The notes beneath the pieces are model-generated. The model had not been told where the DNA came from, made no database searches, and saw nothing but the letters and a program-made list of their open reading frames with translations. The position numbers and the translations under genes were made by a program. This document shows positions 16,500-28,626 of a stretch of 64,000 nt of DNA, piece after piece (the first letter of the stretch is position 1; every line of letters starts with the position of its first letter). Origin of the DNA: Dongia_A sp039808885 (GTDB lineage: Bacteria > Pseudomonadota > Alphaproteobacteria > Dongiales > Dongiaceae); assembly GCA_039808885.1 (NCBI GenBank), contig JBDHTX010000013.1, positions 44,371-108,370 of the forward strand. Reading direction: 5' to 3'.

Positions 16500-18110
16500 A
16501 TGCGACATCTGCTTGCGCGCGGGCTCGGCAAGGCATTGCTGGGCGCGGCGCTCCTCGCGGCGAGCCTGGCCGCGACCCCGGCATCCGCCGAGACCGTGCT
16601 GACCCGTGGTTTCGGGGCATCGCCCGACACCCTCGACCCGCACATGAATTTCGGCGCGCGCGAGGGCTGGATCCAGGACGACATCTTCGAGGGCCTCACC
16701 GCCGGCAACGAGAAGGGCGAGATGGTCCCCGGCGCCGCGGAGAAGTGGGAAAGCTCGGATGACGGGCTGACCTGGACCTTCCACCTGCGCGACGGACTCA
16801 AGTGGTCGAACGGCGACCCGCTGGTGGCGCAGGACTTCGTCAACGGCGTGATCCGCCAGCTCGACCCGAAGACCGCCTCGCCGCGCGCCTACTACTTCTC
16901 GTCCCTGATCCCGCTGGTGGGCGGCCAGGAATTCATCGACGCGGCGGACAAGGGCGACCCGAAGACCGTCGGCATCAGCGCGCCGGACGACAAGACCATC
17001 GTCCTGAAGCTGAAGGCGCCGCAGCCGAACCTCCTGCTGCTGGTTGAATCCTATCACATCCCGCCGCTGCACAAGCCGAGCTTCGACAAATACGGCGCCG
17101 ACTTCATCAAGCCGGAGAACATCGTCAGCAACGGCGCCTACATGATGACCGAGAACGTGCCGCAATCGCACGTGACCCTGGTCAAGAACCCGAACTACTG
17201 GAACGCCGCCAATGTGAAGATCGACAAGGTCGTCTATGCGGTGACCGAGGACGACCAGACCGAGCTGAAGCGCTACAAGGCGGGCGAGCTCGACACCACC
17301 AACGAGGTGCCGAGCGACCAGCTCGACGCGCTGAAGGCCGAGGCCGGCGGCGAGCTGCGCATCACGCCCTACCTGGAATCCCAATACATCAGCTTCAACG
17401 TCACCAAGGCGCCGTTCGACAACATCAAGGTGCGCCAGGCGCTGGCCATCGGCATCGACCGCCAGGTGCTGCAGGACAAGATCCTGAAGGCCGGCTACCA
17501 GGCCAATTGCGGCTATTCGCCGCCGAACGATCCGCGCTACCAGCAGCCGCAGGTGCCGGAGTGCAACATGACCGCCGCGGAGCGGTCGGAGAAGGGCAAG
17601 GCGCTGCTGGCCGAGGCCGGCTTCGGCCCGGACAATCCATTGAAGGTGACGATCGAGTCCAGCACCGACAACACCTCCAAGAAGATGGCCGAGGGCATCG
17701 CGCTGATGTGGAAGCAGTATCTCGGCGTCGACGCCAAGGTGAACGCCCAGGAGTTCCAGGCCTGGATGAACACCTTCTATGCCGGCGGCTGGGACGTGCT
17801 GAACGACAACCTGATCGGCGACATGCCGGGACCGGAATCGCACCTCATCTACATGCGGCCCAGCGCCGAGTCCGGCTACAACTGGAAGAACGACGAATAC
17901 GAGAACCTGATGAACAAGGCGTCCGAGCAGGCCGACCTCGCCAAGCGCTATGAGTACCTGGCGCAGGCGGAGAAGGTGCTGCTCGACTACTATCTGGTGA
18001 CGCCGCTCGACGTCACCACCTCGCGCCACCTGGTGAAGCCGAAGGTGAAGGGGTGGGAGGACAACATCCTCGACACCCATCCCAGCAAGTTGATGTCGAT
18101 CGAAAACTGA
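16500..18110 (+). CDS. Oligopeptide ABC transporter substrate-binding protein (OppA/DppA class)
   Basis: The 536-aa protein starts at ATG 16500, preceded by AACAGGGAGAGACATC. An earlier in-frame start at 16428 would bury the signal peptide. MRHLLARGLGKALLGAALLA ends at ASA about residue 30. The mature part has the family-5 SBP signature (LTWTFHLRDGLKWSNGDPL) and late blocks VRQALAIGIDR and YNWKNDEYENLMNKA. It binds di- or oligopeptides in the periplasm for the two permeases that follow. A strong stem-loop lies between it and the first permease gene, as often found where the binding protein must be made in excess. Confidence 0.92.
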   Translation: MRHLLARGLGKALLGAALLAASLAATPASAETVLTRGFGASPDTLDPHMNFGAREGWIQDDIFEGLTAGNEKGEMVPGAAEKWESSDDGLTWTFHLRDGLKWSNGDPLVAQDFVNGVIRQLDPKTASPRAYYFSSLIPLVGGQEFIDAADKGDPKTVGISAPDDKTIVLKLKAPQPNLLLLVESYHIPPLHKPSFDKYGADFIKPENIVSNGAYMMTENVPQSHVTLVKNPNYWNAANVKIDKVVYAVTEDDQTELKRYKAGELDTTNEVPSDQLDALKAEAGGELRITPYLESQYISFNVTKAPFDNIKVRQALAIGIDRQVLQDKILKAGYQANCGYSPPNDPRYQQPQVPECNMTAAERSEKGKALLAEAGFGPDNPLKVTIESSTDNTSKKMAEGIALMWKQYLGVDAKVNAQEFQAWMNTFYAGGWDVLNDNLIGDMPGPESHLIYMRPSAESGYNWKNDEYENLMNKASEQADLAKRYEYLAQAEKVLLDYYLVTPLDVTTSRHLVKPKVKGWEDNILDTHPSKLMSIEN

Positions 18111-18120
18111 TGAGCCGAAA

Positions 18121-18150
18121 GCGGCCCGGCGGGTGACTCCGCCGGGCCGC
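18121..18150 (+). other. Intercistronic stem-loop, 12-bp perfect stem
   Basis: GCGGCCCGGCGG (18121-18132) and CCGCCGGGCCGC (18139-18150) pair perfectly around a 6-nt loop, 10 bp after the binding-protein stop. No U-tract follows, so it is more likely an RNA-stabilising or attenuating element than a full terminator. Confidence 0.75.
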
Positions 18151-18166
18151 TGTCGCATCCAACCCG

Positions 18167-19087
18167 ATGTTCTCCTTCGCCATCAGACGCATCCTCGGCG
18201 CGATTCCGACCCTCTTCGCGCTGATCGTGATCTCATTCTTCATCATGCGCGTCGCGCCGGGCGGCCCGTTCTCCACCAACCGCAAGCTGACCGAGGCGGT
18301 GCTGGCGAACATGAACAAGGCCTACCACTTGGACGAGCCGCTGTTGGTGCAGTTCGGCCGCTACCTCTGGGGCCTGGCCCAATTCGATTTCGGCCCCTCG
18401 ATGAAATACAAGGATTTCAGCGTCACCGAGCTCATCGTCCAGGGCCTGCCGGTGTCGCTCATCGTCGGCTTCTGGGCCATGCTGTTCGCCACCATCACCG
18501 GCATCGCACTGGGCATGGCCGGGGCGCTGCGGCGCAACGGCGTCACCGATTTCACCGCCGGCGTCATCGCCATGACCGGCATCGCGGTGCCCACCTTCGT
18601 CATCGGCCCGCTGCTGCAGATCGTCTTCGGCCTGCAACTGCACTGGTTCCCCATCGCCGGCTGGGACGGCTCGATCAACGCCGCGGTGCTGCCGGTCTTC
18701 GTGCTGGCGCTGCCCAATATCGCCTACATCTCGCGGCTGACGCGCGGCAGCATGATCGAGACCCTGCGCACCAACTATGTGCGCACCGCGCGCGCCAAGG
18801 GCATCGGTCCCCGAAGGGTGATCATCAAGCACGCCTTGACCGGCGCCATGCTGCCGGTCATCGCCTATCTCGGCCCGGCGACGGCGATCACCGTCACCGG
18901 CTCGGTGGTGATCGAGCAGATCTTCGGCATCCCCGGCATCGGCCGCTATTTCGTCGAAGGCGCCAGCAACCGCGACTACCCGCTGGTGATGGGGGTGACG
19001 ATCCTCTATGGCGGCGTCGTCATCCTGGCCAACATCGTCACCGACGTGGCGCGCGGCTTCCTTGACCCGAAGGTGAGCTATGAGTGA
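18167..19087 (+). CDS. Oligopeptide ABC transporter permease (OppB/DppB class)
   Basis: The 306-aa inner-membrane protein has the class-typical start IRRILGAIPTLFALIVISFF and six hydrophobic segments. The binding-protein-dependent permease loop near residues 205-230 (YVRTARAKGIGPRRVIIKHA) docks the ATPases. VIEQIFGIPGIGRYFVEGA is conserved in OppB/DppB. It pairs with the following permease; the genes overlap by 8 bp, indicating translational coupling. The substrate range (di-, oligopeptide or related) cannot be set from the sequence. Confidence 0.92.
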   Translation: MFSFAIRRILGAIPTLFALIVISFFIMRVAPGGPFSTNRKLTEAVLANMNKAYHLDEPLLVQFGRYLWGLAQFDFGPSMKYKDFSVTELIVQGLPVSLIVGFWAMLFATITGIALGMAGALRRNGVTDFTAGVIAMTGIAVPTFVIGPLLQIVFGLQLHWFPIAGWDGSINAAVLPVFVLALPNIAYISRLTRGSMIETLRTNYVRTARAKGIGPRRVIIKHALTGAMLPVIAYLGPATAITVTGSVVIEQIFGIPGIGRYFVEGASNRDYPLVMGVTILYGGVVILANIVTDVARGFLDPKVSYE

Positions 19088-19953
19088 CGCGACGGTCGCG
19101 GCGCCCGCCCAGCTGGAGACCGCCGCGGCGGTGGGGCTCAGCCCGTTCATGGCGTCCTGGCGGCGCTACAGCCGCAACAAGCTGGCCGTCGGCAGCATGA
19201 TCTTCCTGGGGCTGCTCGCGCTCGCCTGCTTCGCTGGGCCGCTGCTCTTCCCCTTCGGCACCGAGGATGCCGATTTCGAGAACATCTCGGCGCCGATCAA
19301 CCTGTTTTCGATGCATCCTTTCGGCACCGACGAGTTCGGCCGCGACCTGCTGCTGCGCGTGCTGGTCGGCGGCCAGGTCTCGCTGGCGGTGGGCTTCATC
19401 GGCGCGCTGGCGGCGGTCATCATCGGGGTGGTCTACGGCGCGACCTCGGGCTATGTCGGCGGCACGATCGACAACATCATGATGCGCGCCGTCGACGTGC
19501 TTTACGGGATTCCATATTTTTTCCTGGTCGTGCTGGTGAATCTGGTGTTCGGCCGCACGGTCATGGGACTATTCGCCTCGATCGTCGTCGTCCTGTGGCT
19601 GACGCCGGCGGTGATCGCGCGTGGCCAGGCTGTGTCGTTGCGCCATCGCGAATTCGTCGATGCGGCGCGCGCGGGCGGCATGACCGAATGGCAGATCATC
19701 CGTCAGCACATCGTGCCCAATTCCATGAACGTGGTGATCGTCTATTCCAGCCTCCTGGTGCTGGAAGTCATCGTCACCGAATCCTTCCTCAGCTTCCTCG
19801 GCCTCGGCATCCAGCCGCCGGCGAGTTCATGGGGCTCGCTGATCGATAACGGAGCCAACAGCATCGAGAACGACCCGCGCCTGCTGATGCTGCCGGGCTG
19901 TTTCCTCGCCGCCACCTTGTTCTGCCTCAACTTCATTGCCGACGGATTGCGCG

Positions 19954-19979
<26 letters not shown>
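19080..19979 (+). CDS. Oligopeptide ABC transporter permease (OppC/DppC class)
   Basis: The 299-aa second permease has an N-terminal cytoplasmic tail of about 30 residues. A first TM (LAVGSMIFLGLLALACFAGP) is followed by the OppC signature HPFGTDEFGRDLLLRVLVGG. The coupling loop is REFVDAARAGGMTEWQIIRQH. SFLSFLGLGIQPPASSWGSL is typical of OppC/DppC C-termini. It overlaps both the upstream permease (8 bp) and the downstream ATPase gene (26 bp), so the operon is tightly coupled. Confidence 0.92.
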
Positions 19980-20964
<985 letters not shown>

Positions 20965-20974
20965 GGCCGCGCCG

Positions 20975-21949
20975 ATGACCGAACCGCTGCTCAGCGTCAC
21001 CGACCTGAAGGTGCATTTCCCGCTCGGCAAGGGGCTGCTGGGCGGCGCCGCCGGCATGGTCAAGGCGGTCGACGGGATCTCCTTCGACCTCAAGCCGGGC
21101 GAGACGCTGGGCATCGTCGGCGAATCCGGCTGCGGCAAGTCGACCCTGGGCCGTGCCATCCTGCGTTTGACCAAGGCGACCGGGGGCAACGTGGTCTGGC
21201 TGGGGCGCGACTTCTTCGACCTGGACCAGGAGGCGCTGCGCGAGGCGCGCCGCGACCTGCAGATCATCTTCCAGGACCCGCTGGCCTCGCTCGATCCGCG
21301 CATGACCATCGGCGCCATCATCGCGCGGCCGCTGAAGACCTTCTTCCCCAAGCTCGGCAAGGCGGAGATTGACAAGCGCGTGCGCGAGGCGATGGCCCAG
21401 GTCGGCCTGGCGCCGGAGATGCTGCGGCGCTATCCGCACGAATTCTCCGGCGGCCAATGCCAGCGCATCGGCATTGCGCGGGCCATGATCCTGCGGCCCA
21501 AGCTCATCATCTGCGACGAGCCGGTCTCCGCCCTCGACGTCTCGATCCAGGCGCAGATCATCAACCTGCTGCGCAAGCTGCAGGCGGAGCTGGGCCTGTC
21601 GCTGCTCTTCATCTCGCACAATCTCAGCGTGGTGCGGCATATCAGCCACCGGGTGATGGTGCTCTATCTCGGCAAGGTCATGGAGATCGCCGAGCGCGAC
21701 ACCTTCTACGCCAATCCGATGCATCCCTATTCCAAGGCGCTGATCTCGGCCATTCCGCTGCCGGATCCGAAACAGGAGCGGGCGCGCGAACGGCTGGTGC
21801 TGCAGGGCGACCTGCCGTCGCCGATCAAGCCGCCGAGCGGCTGCCGGTTCTGCACCCGCTGCCCGCTGGCGACCGACCTTTGTCACATGACTGAGCCGCC
21901 CCTGAGCCCGCGTGACGACGGCCGCCTTGTCGCCTGCCATTTCGTGTAG
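20975..21949 (+). CDS. Oligopeptide ABC transporter ATP-binding protein (OppF/DppF class)
   Basis: The 324-aa ATPase has Walker A GESGCGKST, IIFQDPLASLDPRM, signature FSGGQCQRIGIARAM, Walker B LIICDEPVSALDVS and SHNLSVV. The C-terminal CRFCTRCPLATDLC is the Cys-rich OppF tail. ATG 20975 is chosen, 10 bp after the previous stop; upstream in-frame residues are not family-like. It is followed at 11 bp by an S9 peptidase gene on the same strand, so import and hydrolysis of peptides are probably co-expressed. Confidence 0.92.
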   Translation: MTEPLLSVTDLKVHFPLGKGLLGGAAGMVKAVDGISFDLKPGETLGIVGESGCGKSTLGRAILRLTKATGGNVVWLGRDFFDLDQEALREARRDLQIIFQDPLASLDPRMTIGAIIARPLKTFFPKLGKAEIDKRVREAMAQVGLAPEMLRRYPHEFSGGQCQRIGIARAMILRPKLIICDEPVSALDVSIQAQIINLLRKLQAELGLSLLFISHNLSVVRHISHRVMVLYLGKVMEIAERDTFYANPMHPYSKALISAIPLPDPKQERARERLVLQGDLPSPIKPPSGCRFCTRCPLATDLCHMTEPPLSPRDDGRLVACHFV

Positions 21950-21960
21950 GATCCGGGCGC

Positions 21961-23784
21961 ATGGTCACACTGGAAAAACTCGAGCCGCTGCTCGACCAGC
22001 TGTTCTCGGTCAGCGAGACCTGGGGCGCGCGCGTTTCGCCTGACGGCACCCGCGTGGCGTGGATCGCCAGCAATCGCGGGCCGACGGCGCAGCTGTGGTG
22101 GGCGCCGACCGACGCGAGCGCGCCGCCGCGGGCCTGGGTCGCCAACGACCGCGACTGCGACTATTTCTATTGGGCGCCGGATTCCCAGTCGGTCATCCTC
22201 GGCCAGTCGCGCGACGGCGACGAGCGGACCGGTCTCAGCCGCATCGCGCTGGACGGCAGCCGGCAGGATCTGACCGACCAGCACCCGGACTTCTACATCC
22301 GCGGCGGCCAGATCGATCCCGCCGGCCAGTTCCTGGTCTATGCGGCCAATCGCGATCCGGGGAGCGGGCGCGAGATCGAGCAGAACGTCATCTATCGCCA
22401 CGAGCTGGCGACCGGCGCCTTGCTGCCCCTGGCGCGGCTGGAGAAGGCAGCGCATGTGGTGCCGCGGCTGTCGCCGGACGGGCTGCACGTGCTCTACCAG
22501 CGCAAGGACCGCCATCCGGCCGGCAGCCAGCTCTGGCTGGTCGGCACCGACGGCGCCGGTGATCGCGAAGTGCTGAGTGCCGGCGATGCGCGCAAGGCGG
22601 AAGGGCTGTGGGCGCCAGACAGCAGGCATCTGGTGGTGGTTGCCGAGACCGAGAGCCACCGACGCGTCGGCCTGCTCGGACTCGATGGCGGCGCGCCGCG
22701 CTGGCTGGTCGACGATGCGGAGCGCGACATTTCCGGCGCGCACTGGCCCCGGGGGTCAGAAAGCATCGTCCTGGGCGAGACGCAATCGGCGAAGGAGCGC
22801 GCCTGGCTGCTGGATCCCGAGAGCGGCGAACTGGCGCCGTTCACCCGCGTGCCGGGCACGCTGCTGCCGATCGCGCCGACCGCCACGACGGGCTGGGTGA
22901 GCTACCACTATGCGGCGAAGCACCCGATGCGGCTGGTGCGCGTTGGCGCCGGCGGCACCTTGCGGCCGCTCTCGGACCGCGCGGGCGAGGGCTTGGGACC
23001 CGAATTTTTGGCCGCGGCGGAGGACTTCCTCTGGCGTTCGACCGACGGCCTGGAGATCCACGGCTGGCTCTACCGCCCGCATGGCGCGAGCAGGGGCGCG
23101 GTGATCCTGGTGCATGGCGGCCCCACCGCCCATGACGAGGACGCGTTCAATCCGGAGATCCAGTACCTGGTCGCGGCCGGTTTCACGGTGCTGACGCCGA
23201 ACTATCGCGGCTCCACCGGGTTCGGCCTGCCGTTCCAGGAGGCGATCAAGCTGCAGGGCTGGGGCGGCATCGAGCAGGACGACATCGCCACGGCCGCCAA
23301 CGCTTTGATCCAGCACAGCCTGGCCAAGCCCGGCCGCATCGGCGTCACCGGCACGTCCTATGGCGGCTATTCCTCCTGGTGCCAGATCACCCGGGTGGCG
23401 CCGGAAATCATCAAGGCCGCGGCGCCGATCTGCGGCATGACCGACCTGGTGGTCGACTACGAGACCACGCGGCCGGATCTGCGGCCATATTCCGAGGAGA
23501 TGATGGGCGGCGCGCCGGCGCAGGCGCCGGAGCGCTACCGCGACCGTTCGCCGATCCATTTCGTCGGCAACATCCGTGGCAAACTGATGATCGTGCAGGG
23601 GGCGAACGACCCGAACGTGACGCCGCAGAACGTGACCGATGTGTGCCGGAAGCTGGATGCGGCCGGCATTCCCTATGAGCTGCTGATCTTCGACGACGAA
23701 GGCCACGGCATCGCCAAGCCGGAGAACCGCAAGACGCTTTGCCGTCGGCTGGTCCAGTTCTTCGGCGCAGCCTTCGAGGCTTAG
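21961..23784 (+). CDS. S9 family serine peptidase (prolyl-oligopeptidase/acylaminoacyl-peptidase class), copy 1
   Basis: The 607-aa protein has an N-terminal beta-propeller region (about 1-340, with WD/DPP-like blades such as VWGARVSPDGTRVAWIAS-type repeats) followed by an alpha/beta-hydrolase. VTGTSYGGYSSW holds the nucleophile Ser near 466, IVQGANDPNV an Asp near 550 and DDEGHGIAKPENR the His near 582, a complete triad. There is no signal peptide, so it is probably cytosolic. It sits 11 bp behind the oligopeptide importer and 2 bp before a paralogue of identical length, consistent with degradation of imported peptides. Dipeptidyl- versus acylaminoacyl-peptidase activity cannot be told. Confidence 0.88.
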   Translation: MVTLEKLEPLLDQLFSVSETWGARVSPDGTRVAWIASNRGPTAQLWWAPTDASAPPRAWVANDRDCDYFYWAPDSQSVILGQSRDGDERTGLSRIALDGSRQDLTDQHPDFYIRGGQIDPAGQFLVYAANRDPGSGREIEQNVIYRHELATGALLPLARLEKAAHVVPRLSPDGLHVLYQRKDRHPAGSQLWLVGTDGAGDREVLSAGDARKAEGLWAPDSRHLVVVAETESHRRVGLLGLDGGAPRWLVDDAERDISGAHWPRGSESIVLGETQSAKERAWLLDPESGELAPFTRVPGTLLPIAPTATTGWVSYHYAAKHPMRLVRVGAGGTLRPLSDRAGEGLGPEFLAAAEDFLWRSTDGLEIHGWLYRPHGASRGAVILVHGGPTAHDEDAFNPEIQYLVAAGFTVLTPNYRGSTGFGLPFQEAIKLQGWGGIEQDDIATAANALIQHSLAKPGRIGVTGTSYGGYSSWCQITRVAPEIIKAAAPICGMTDLVVDYETTRPDLRPYSEEMMGGAPAQAPERYRDRSPIHFVGNIRGKLMIVQGANDPNVTPQNVTDVCRKLDAAGIPYELLIFDDEGHGIAKPENRKTLCRRLVQFFGAAFEA

Positions 23785-23786
23785 CC

Positions 23787-25610
23787 ATGAGCGAGATCGA
23801 TGAACTGGCGCGCCGCTGGGCGCGCTATCCCCTGGCCTGGGAGCCCAAGGTCTCCAAGGACGGCAGGCTCCTGGCCTGGACCTGGACCGGGATCACGGAG
23901 GTCGGCAACGTCTGGCTGGCGCCGACCGATGGCTCCACGCCTCCGCGGCGGGTCACCGACGAGGCGGAGCATACCTATGTCCGGTCCTTCTCGCCCGACG
24001 GCAAGCGATTGCTGCTGGCGCAGTCCGAAGGCGCCTCCGAGCACGACCAGTTGATCCTGCTCGACCTCGCCAGCGGCGCGCGCCGCGAGCTCACGCCGAA
24101 GCAGGATGATCACTACATCTATGGCGGCGCGTTCACGCCCGATGGCGGCGCCATCCTCTATATCGCCAGCTACGACGATGCGACCGGGTCGCCGATCGAG
24201 GGCCAGCGCATCTATCGGCATGACCTCGCCAGCGGCCGGCGCAGCTGCCTCAGCGCCGCAGAGAGCCTGGACGAGCGCGGCGTGGAGCTGAGCGAGGACG
24301 GCCGCTACGCGCTCTATCACCGCCACGAGCACCATGCGGGCGGCAGCCAGATCTGGCTGCTCGACCTGGCGACCGGCGAGGATCGCGAAATCCTCAATGT
24401 CGGCGACGGGTTGAAGGCCTATGGCCACTGGCTCGACCAGGACCGCATCCTGGTCTGGGCGGAAGGTGACACGCACGACCGGGTCGGCGTGCTCGCATTG
24501 CCCGGCCTGCATTTGCGCTGGCTGGTCGATGATCCGCGCCGCTCGGTCGACGCCGCGATTCCGGGCCATGACGCACGCACCGTGGCGCTGATGGATTTCC
24601 GCGACGGCGCGCTCCAGGCGAGCCTGCTCACGCTCGCCGACGGCAACGAAACGCCCCTGCACGGCGAGGCTGGGAGCCTGCTGCCGATCGGGCAGCTGCC
24701 CGGCGGCGCCTGGATCGCCGAGCTCTATTCCTCGCACGGTCCGCATGAATTCGTGCGCGTCGATCAGCGGTCCGGGCGCACCGACGTGCTGTCGCGCACG
24801 CGGGATCACCTGCCGGACCCGGCAATGGCCTTCGCCGCCGCCAGGCCCTATCGCTGGCGCTCGACGGACGGCATGGAGATCGCCGGCTGGCTCTACGAGC
24901 CGGCGGGGGAAAGCCGCGGCCTGCTGGCCCACGTGCATGGCGGGCCGACCTGGCACAGCGAGGATTGGGTCAACACCTATATCCAGTTCCTGGTCGCCGC
25001 CGGCTTCACCGTGCTCGACCCCAATTATCGCGGCTCGACCGGCTACGGCCGGGCGTTCCGCGAGGCAATCAAGCAGGACGGGTGGGGCGGGCGCGAGCAG
25101 GCGGACATCCGCAGCGGCCTGGAAAGCCTGATCGCCGCGGGCAAGGGCAGGCCGGGCCGGGTCGGCGTGGTGGGGCTTTCCTATGGCGGCTATTCCGCCT
25201 GGTGCGCCATCACCAAATCGGCCGATCTGGTCAAGGCGGCGGTGCCGATCTGCGGCATGTACCAGCTGACCGAGGACTACGAGGCGACCGGCATGCCGCA
25301 TGGCCGCGCCTATAGCGAAGAGATGATGGGCGGCACGCCGGCGGAACAGCCGGAGCGCTACTTCAACGCCTCGCCGGCGAACTTCATCGACCGCATCCGC
25401 GGCGATCTCCTGATCGTGCATGGCCTGAAGGATTCGAACGTCTCGCCGGCCAATACGCGGGCCGCCCAGCGCGACCTCGACCGCGCCGGCATTCCCTACC
25501 GGCTGCTGACCTTCGACAACGAGGGCCACGGCATCTATCGCGCCGGCAACCGCGAGGAATTGTTCAGGCGGTCGGCGGAATTCCTGCAGCGGTCGTTCGA
25601 CGGCGCGTAG
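23787..25610 (+). CDS. S9 family serine peptidase, copy 2 (tandem paralogue)
   Basis: The 607-aa protein is the same length as its neighbour and has the same propeller-plus-hydrolase order. The triad is visible as VVGLSYGGYSAW (Ser near 465), IVHGLKDSNV (Asp) and DNEGHGIYRAGNREE (His). The hydrolase halves resemble each other closely (for example EEMMGG and GSTGFG/GSTGYG blocks), while the propellers differ more. This suggests an old tandem duplication with substrate divergence. ATG 23787 follows the previous TAG by 2 bp; an upstream in-frame start inside the first gene is unlikely. It converges on the PKHD genes with a 15-bp gap. Confidence 0.88.
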   Translation: MSEIDELARRWARYPLAWEPKVSKDGRLLAWTWTGITEVGNVWLAPTDGSTPPRRVTDEAEHTYVRSFSPDGKRLLLAQSEGASEHDQLILLDLASGARRELTPKQDDHYIYGGAFTPDGGAILYIASYDDATGSPIEGQRIYRHDLASGRRSCLSAAESLDERGVELSEDGRYALYHRHEHHAGGSQIWLLDLATGEDREILNVGDGLKAYGHWLDQDRILVWAEGDTHDRVGVLALPGLHLRWLVDDPRRSVDAAIPGHDARTVALMDFRDGALQASLLTLADGNETPLHGEAGSLLPIGQLPGGAWIAELYSSHGPHEFVRVDQRSGRTDVLSRTRDHLPDPAMAFAAARPYRWRSTDGMEIAGWLYEPAGESRGLLAHVHGGPTWHSEDWVNTYIQFLVAAGFTVLDPNYRGSTGYGRAFREAIKQDGWGGREQADIRSGLESLIAAGKGRPGRVGVVGLSYGGYSAWCAITKSADLVKAAVPICGMYQLTEDYEATGMPHGRAYSEEMMGGTPAEQPERYFNASPANFIDRIRGDLLIVHGLKDSNVSPANTRAAQRDLDRAGIPYRLLTFDNEGHGIYRAGNREELFRRSAEFLQRSFDGA

Positions 25611-25625
25611 ACGCTGCGCGCCGTC

Positions 25626-26300
25626 TCAGGTCTCGGCCCACATGCGCATCAGGTTGGAATGCGTCTGGTGGGCGAGGTCCGTTTCCTCGGCGTCCGGATC
25701 GATCGCGCCGAGCTTGTCCCTGATCTGGGAAACGTGGCTGAGGATCTCCCGCCGGCGTTCGTCGCGGACATAGGACTGGATCCAGGTCACCGCCACCAGG
25801 CGCTCGCCCCGCGTGACTTCCGCCACCTCGTGCAGGGTGGAGGAGGGATAGACCACCGCCGAGCCGCTCGGCAGCTTGACCTCCTGAACGCCGAAAGGCG
25901 AATGGATGACCAGCTCGCCGCCGTCATATTCGTCGATGTCGCTGATGAACACGGTGCAGGACACATCGGAACGTTCGCGCGCCAGCTTCGGACCCATGAG
26001 CGCGTTGTCGACATGCTTGCCATAGGCCATGCCCGGCCGGTAACGGCTGATCAGCGGCGGGCGGATACGCTTCGGCAGGGCGGCGCGAGTGAAGGGCCGG
26101 CTGCGCATCAGCGCCGCGATGACGATCTCGTGCAGGATCTTGCGCTCATCCGCCTTCTGGGAAATCTGCTCGTTGTTCTTCACGCGCTTGGCCCGGCCGC
26201 CCGCCGTCTCGGCGCCCGGCACGAAGGGCATCGCCGCCGCCTCCTTGCGGATCTTCTGGATCTCGTCGCCGGTGAGCACGTCCGGAATGCATACAATCAT
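25626..26300 (-). CDS. PKHD-type Fe(II)/2-oxoglutarate dioxygenase, copy 1
   Basis: The 224-aa protein has the usual length for the YbiX/PiuC family. The iron ligands are visible as YGKHVDNALMG (His-x-Asp) and STLHEVAEVTRGERLVAV (distal His and the Arg binding 2-oxoglutarate). The N terminus MIVCIPDVLTGDEI is typical. PiuC-type genes are often linked to iron uptake, but no TonB receptor is nearby. A very similar gene lies directly upstream on the same strand, 132 bp away, and a cysteine desulfurase beyond that. The hydroxylated substrate is unknown. Confidence 0.88.
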   Translation of the reverse strand: MIVCIPDVLTGDEIQKIRKEAAAMPFVPGAETAGGRAKRVKNNEQISQKADERKILHEIVIAALMRSRPFTRAALPKRIRPPLISRYRPGMAYGKHVDNALMGPKLARERSDVSCTVFISDIDEYDGGELVIHSPFGVQEVKLPSGSAVVYPSSTLHEVAEVTRGERLVAVTWIQSYVRDERRREILSHVSQIRDKLGAIDPDAEETDLAHQTHSNLMRMWAET

Positions 26301-26432
26301 CTACTGCCTCTCAAGGCGGATTCGCTGGACATGGTTTTGCCGCGAAGCCGCGCCGGGTTCAAGGCCGGCCGGGCGGAAAACCGCCGGCGCGGCGACGTAT
26401 CCCGGCCGCGCGCCGGCTGCGGGCGGGCCCCG

Positions 26433-27103
26433 TCACGGTTCGGTCCACATCCGCAGCAGGTTGTCGTAGGTCTGGTGCGCCAGGTCGGTCTCCGGCGCAT
26501 CGGGGGCCACGGCATCGAGCTTCTCCCGGATCCGCGCCAGGTGGGCGACGATCTCGCGCTGCCGCTCGTCGCGCAGCAGCGACTGGATCCAGGTGACGGC
26601 GACGAGCCTTTCGCCGCGCGTCACCTCCGCCACTTCGTGCAGGGTCGAGGACGGGTAGACGACAGCCCAGCCGGCGGGAAGCTTCACTTCCTGGACCCCG
26701 AACGGGCTGTGGATCACCAGTTCGCCGCCCTCGTACTCCGCCAGGTCGCCAATGAAGACCGTGACCGAGACGTCGCAGCGCGCGCGCGCATTGGGCGGCC
26801 CCATCAGCGAGTTGTCGATGTGCTGGCCATACGCCATGCCGGGGCGGTAACGGCTGATCAGCGGCGCCAGGATGCGCTTGGGCTGCGCCGCCCGGTTGAA
26901 TTCGCGGCTGCGCAACAGCGCGCCGATGACGATCTCGTAGAGCGGTTTGCGCTCCTCCGCCTGCTGCGAGATCTCCTCGTTGTTCTTCACGCGCTTGGCG
27001 CGTTTGCCGGCGGTGGTCGATCCCGGGATGAAGGGGATCTTCGCGGCTTCCTCGCGCAGCTTGGCGACCTCCTCGGCGGTCAGGACCTCGGGAATGCAGA
27101 CGA

Positions 27104-27107
<4 letters not shown>
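26433..27107 (-). CDS. PKHD-type Fe(II)/2-oxoglutarate dioxygenase, copy 2
   Basis: The 224-aa protein aligns without gaps to its neighbour; most positions are identical by eye, including long shared blocks such as SPFGVQEVKLP and STLHEVAEVTRGERL. Ligands are YGQHIDNSLMG (His-x-Asp) and the distal His. The start codon overlaps the stop of the cysteine desulfurase gene (27104-27107, ATGA), indicating translational coupling with it. The pair appears to be a fairly recent duplication in which both copies keep all active-site residues. Confidence 0.88.
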
Positions 27108-28396
<1,289 letters not shown>

Positions 28397-28626
28397 CCTG
28401 GCTAGGAATCTTTGGTGCAGGGAGCGATTGCGACCAATCCGGCAGCGTAAGTCAAGGCCGCAGGGCGCGGGCGGCAAAAAGGCCTGACGCTTTCTTGACT
28501 TGACCCCGGTGGGGACGCGGATTTTGCTGGTCGGGATCGTTGCCAGAACGGGACGCGAGCCCGTGGTCGGATTCGAAGTCTGGGACAACACGCCGGTCGA
28601 TCCCGACCGGCCATCGGAGGATCCAA

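Noticed and set aside
28495..28530. TTGACT/TTGACC sequences upstream of the PotD-class gene as a promoter
   Set aside because: No acceptable -10 element at 16-18 bp; not strong enough to list.
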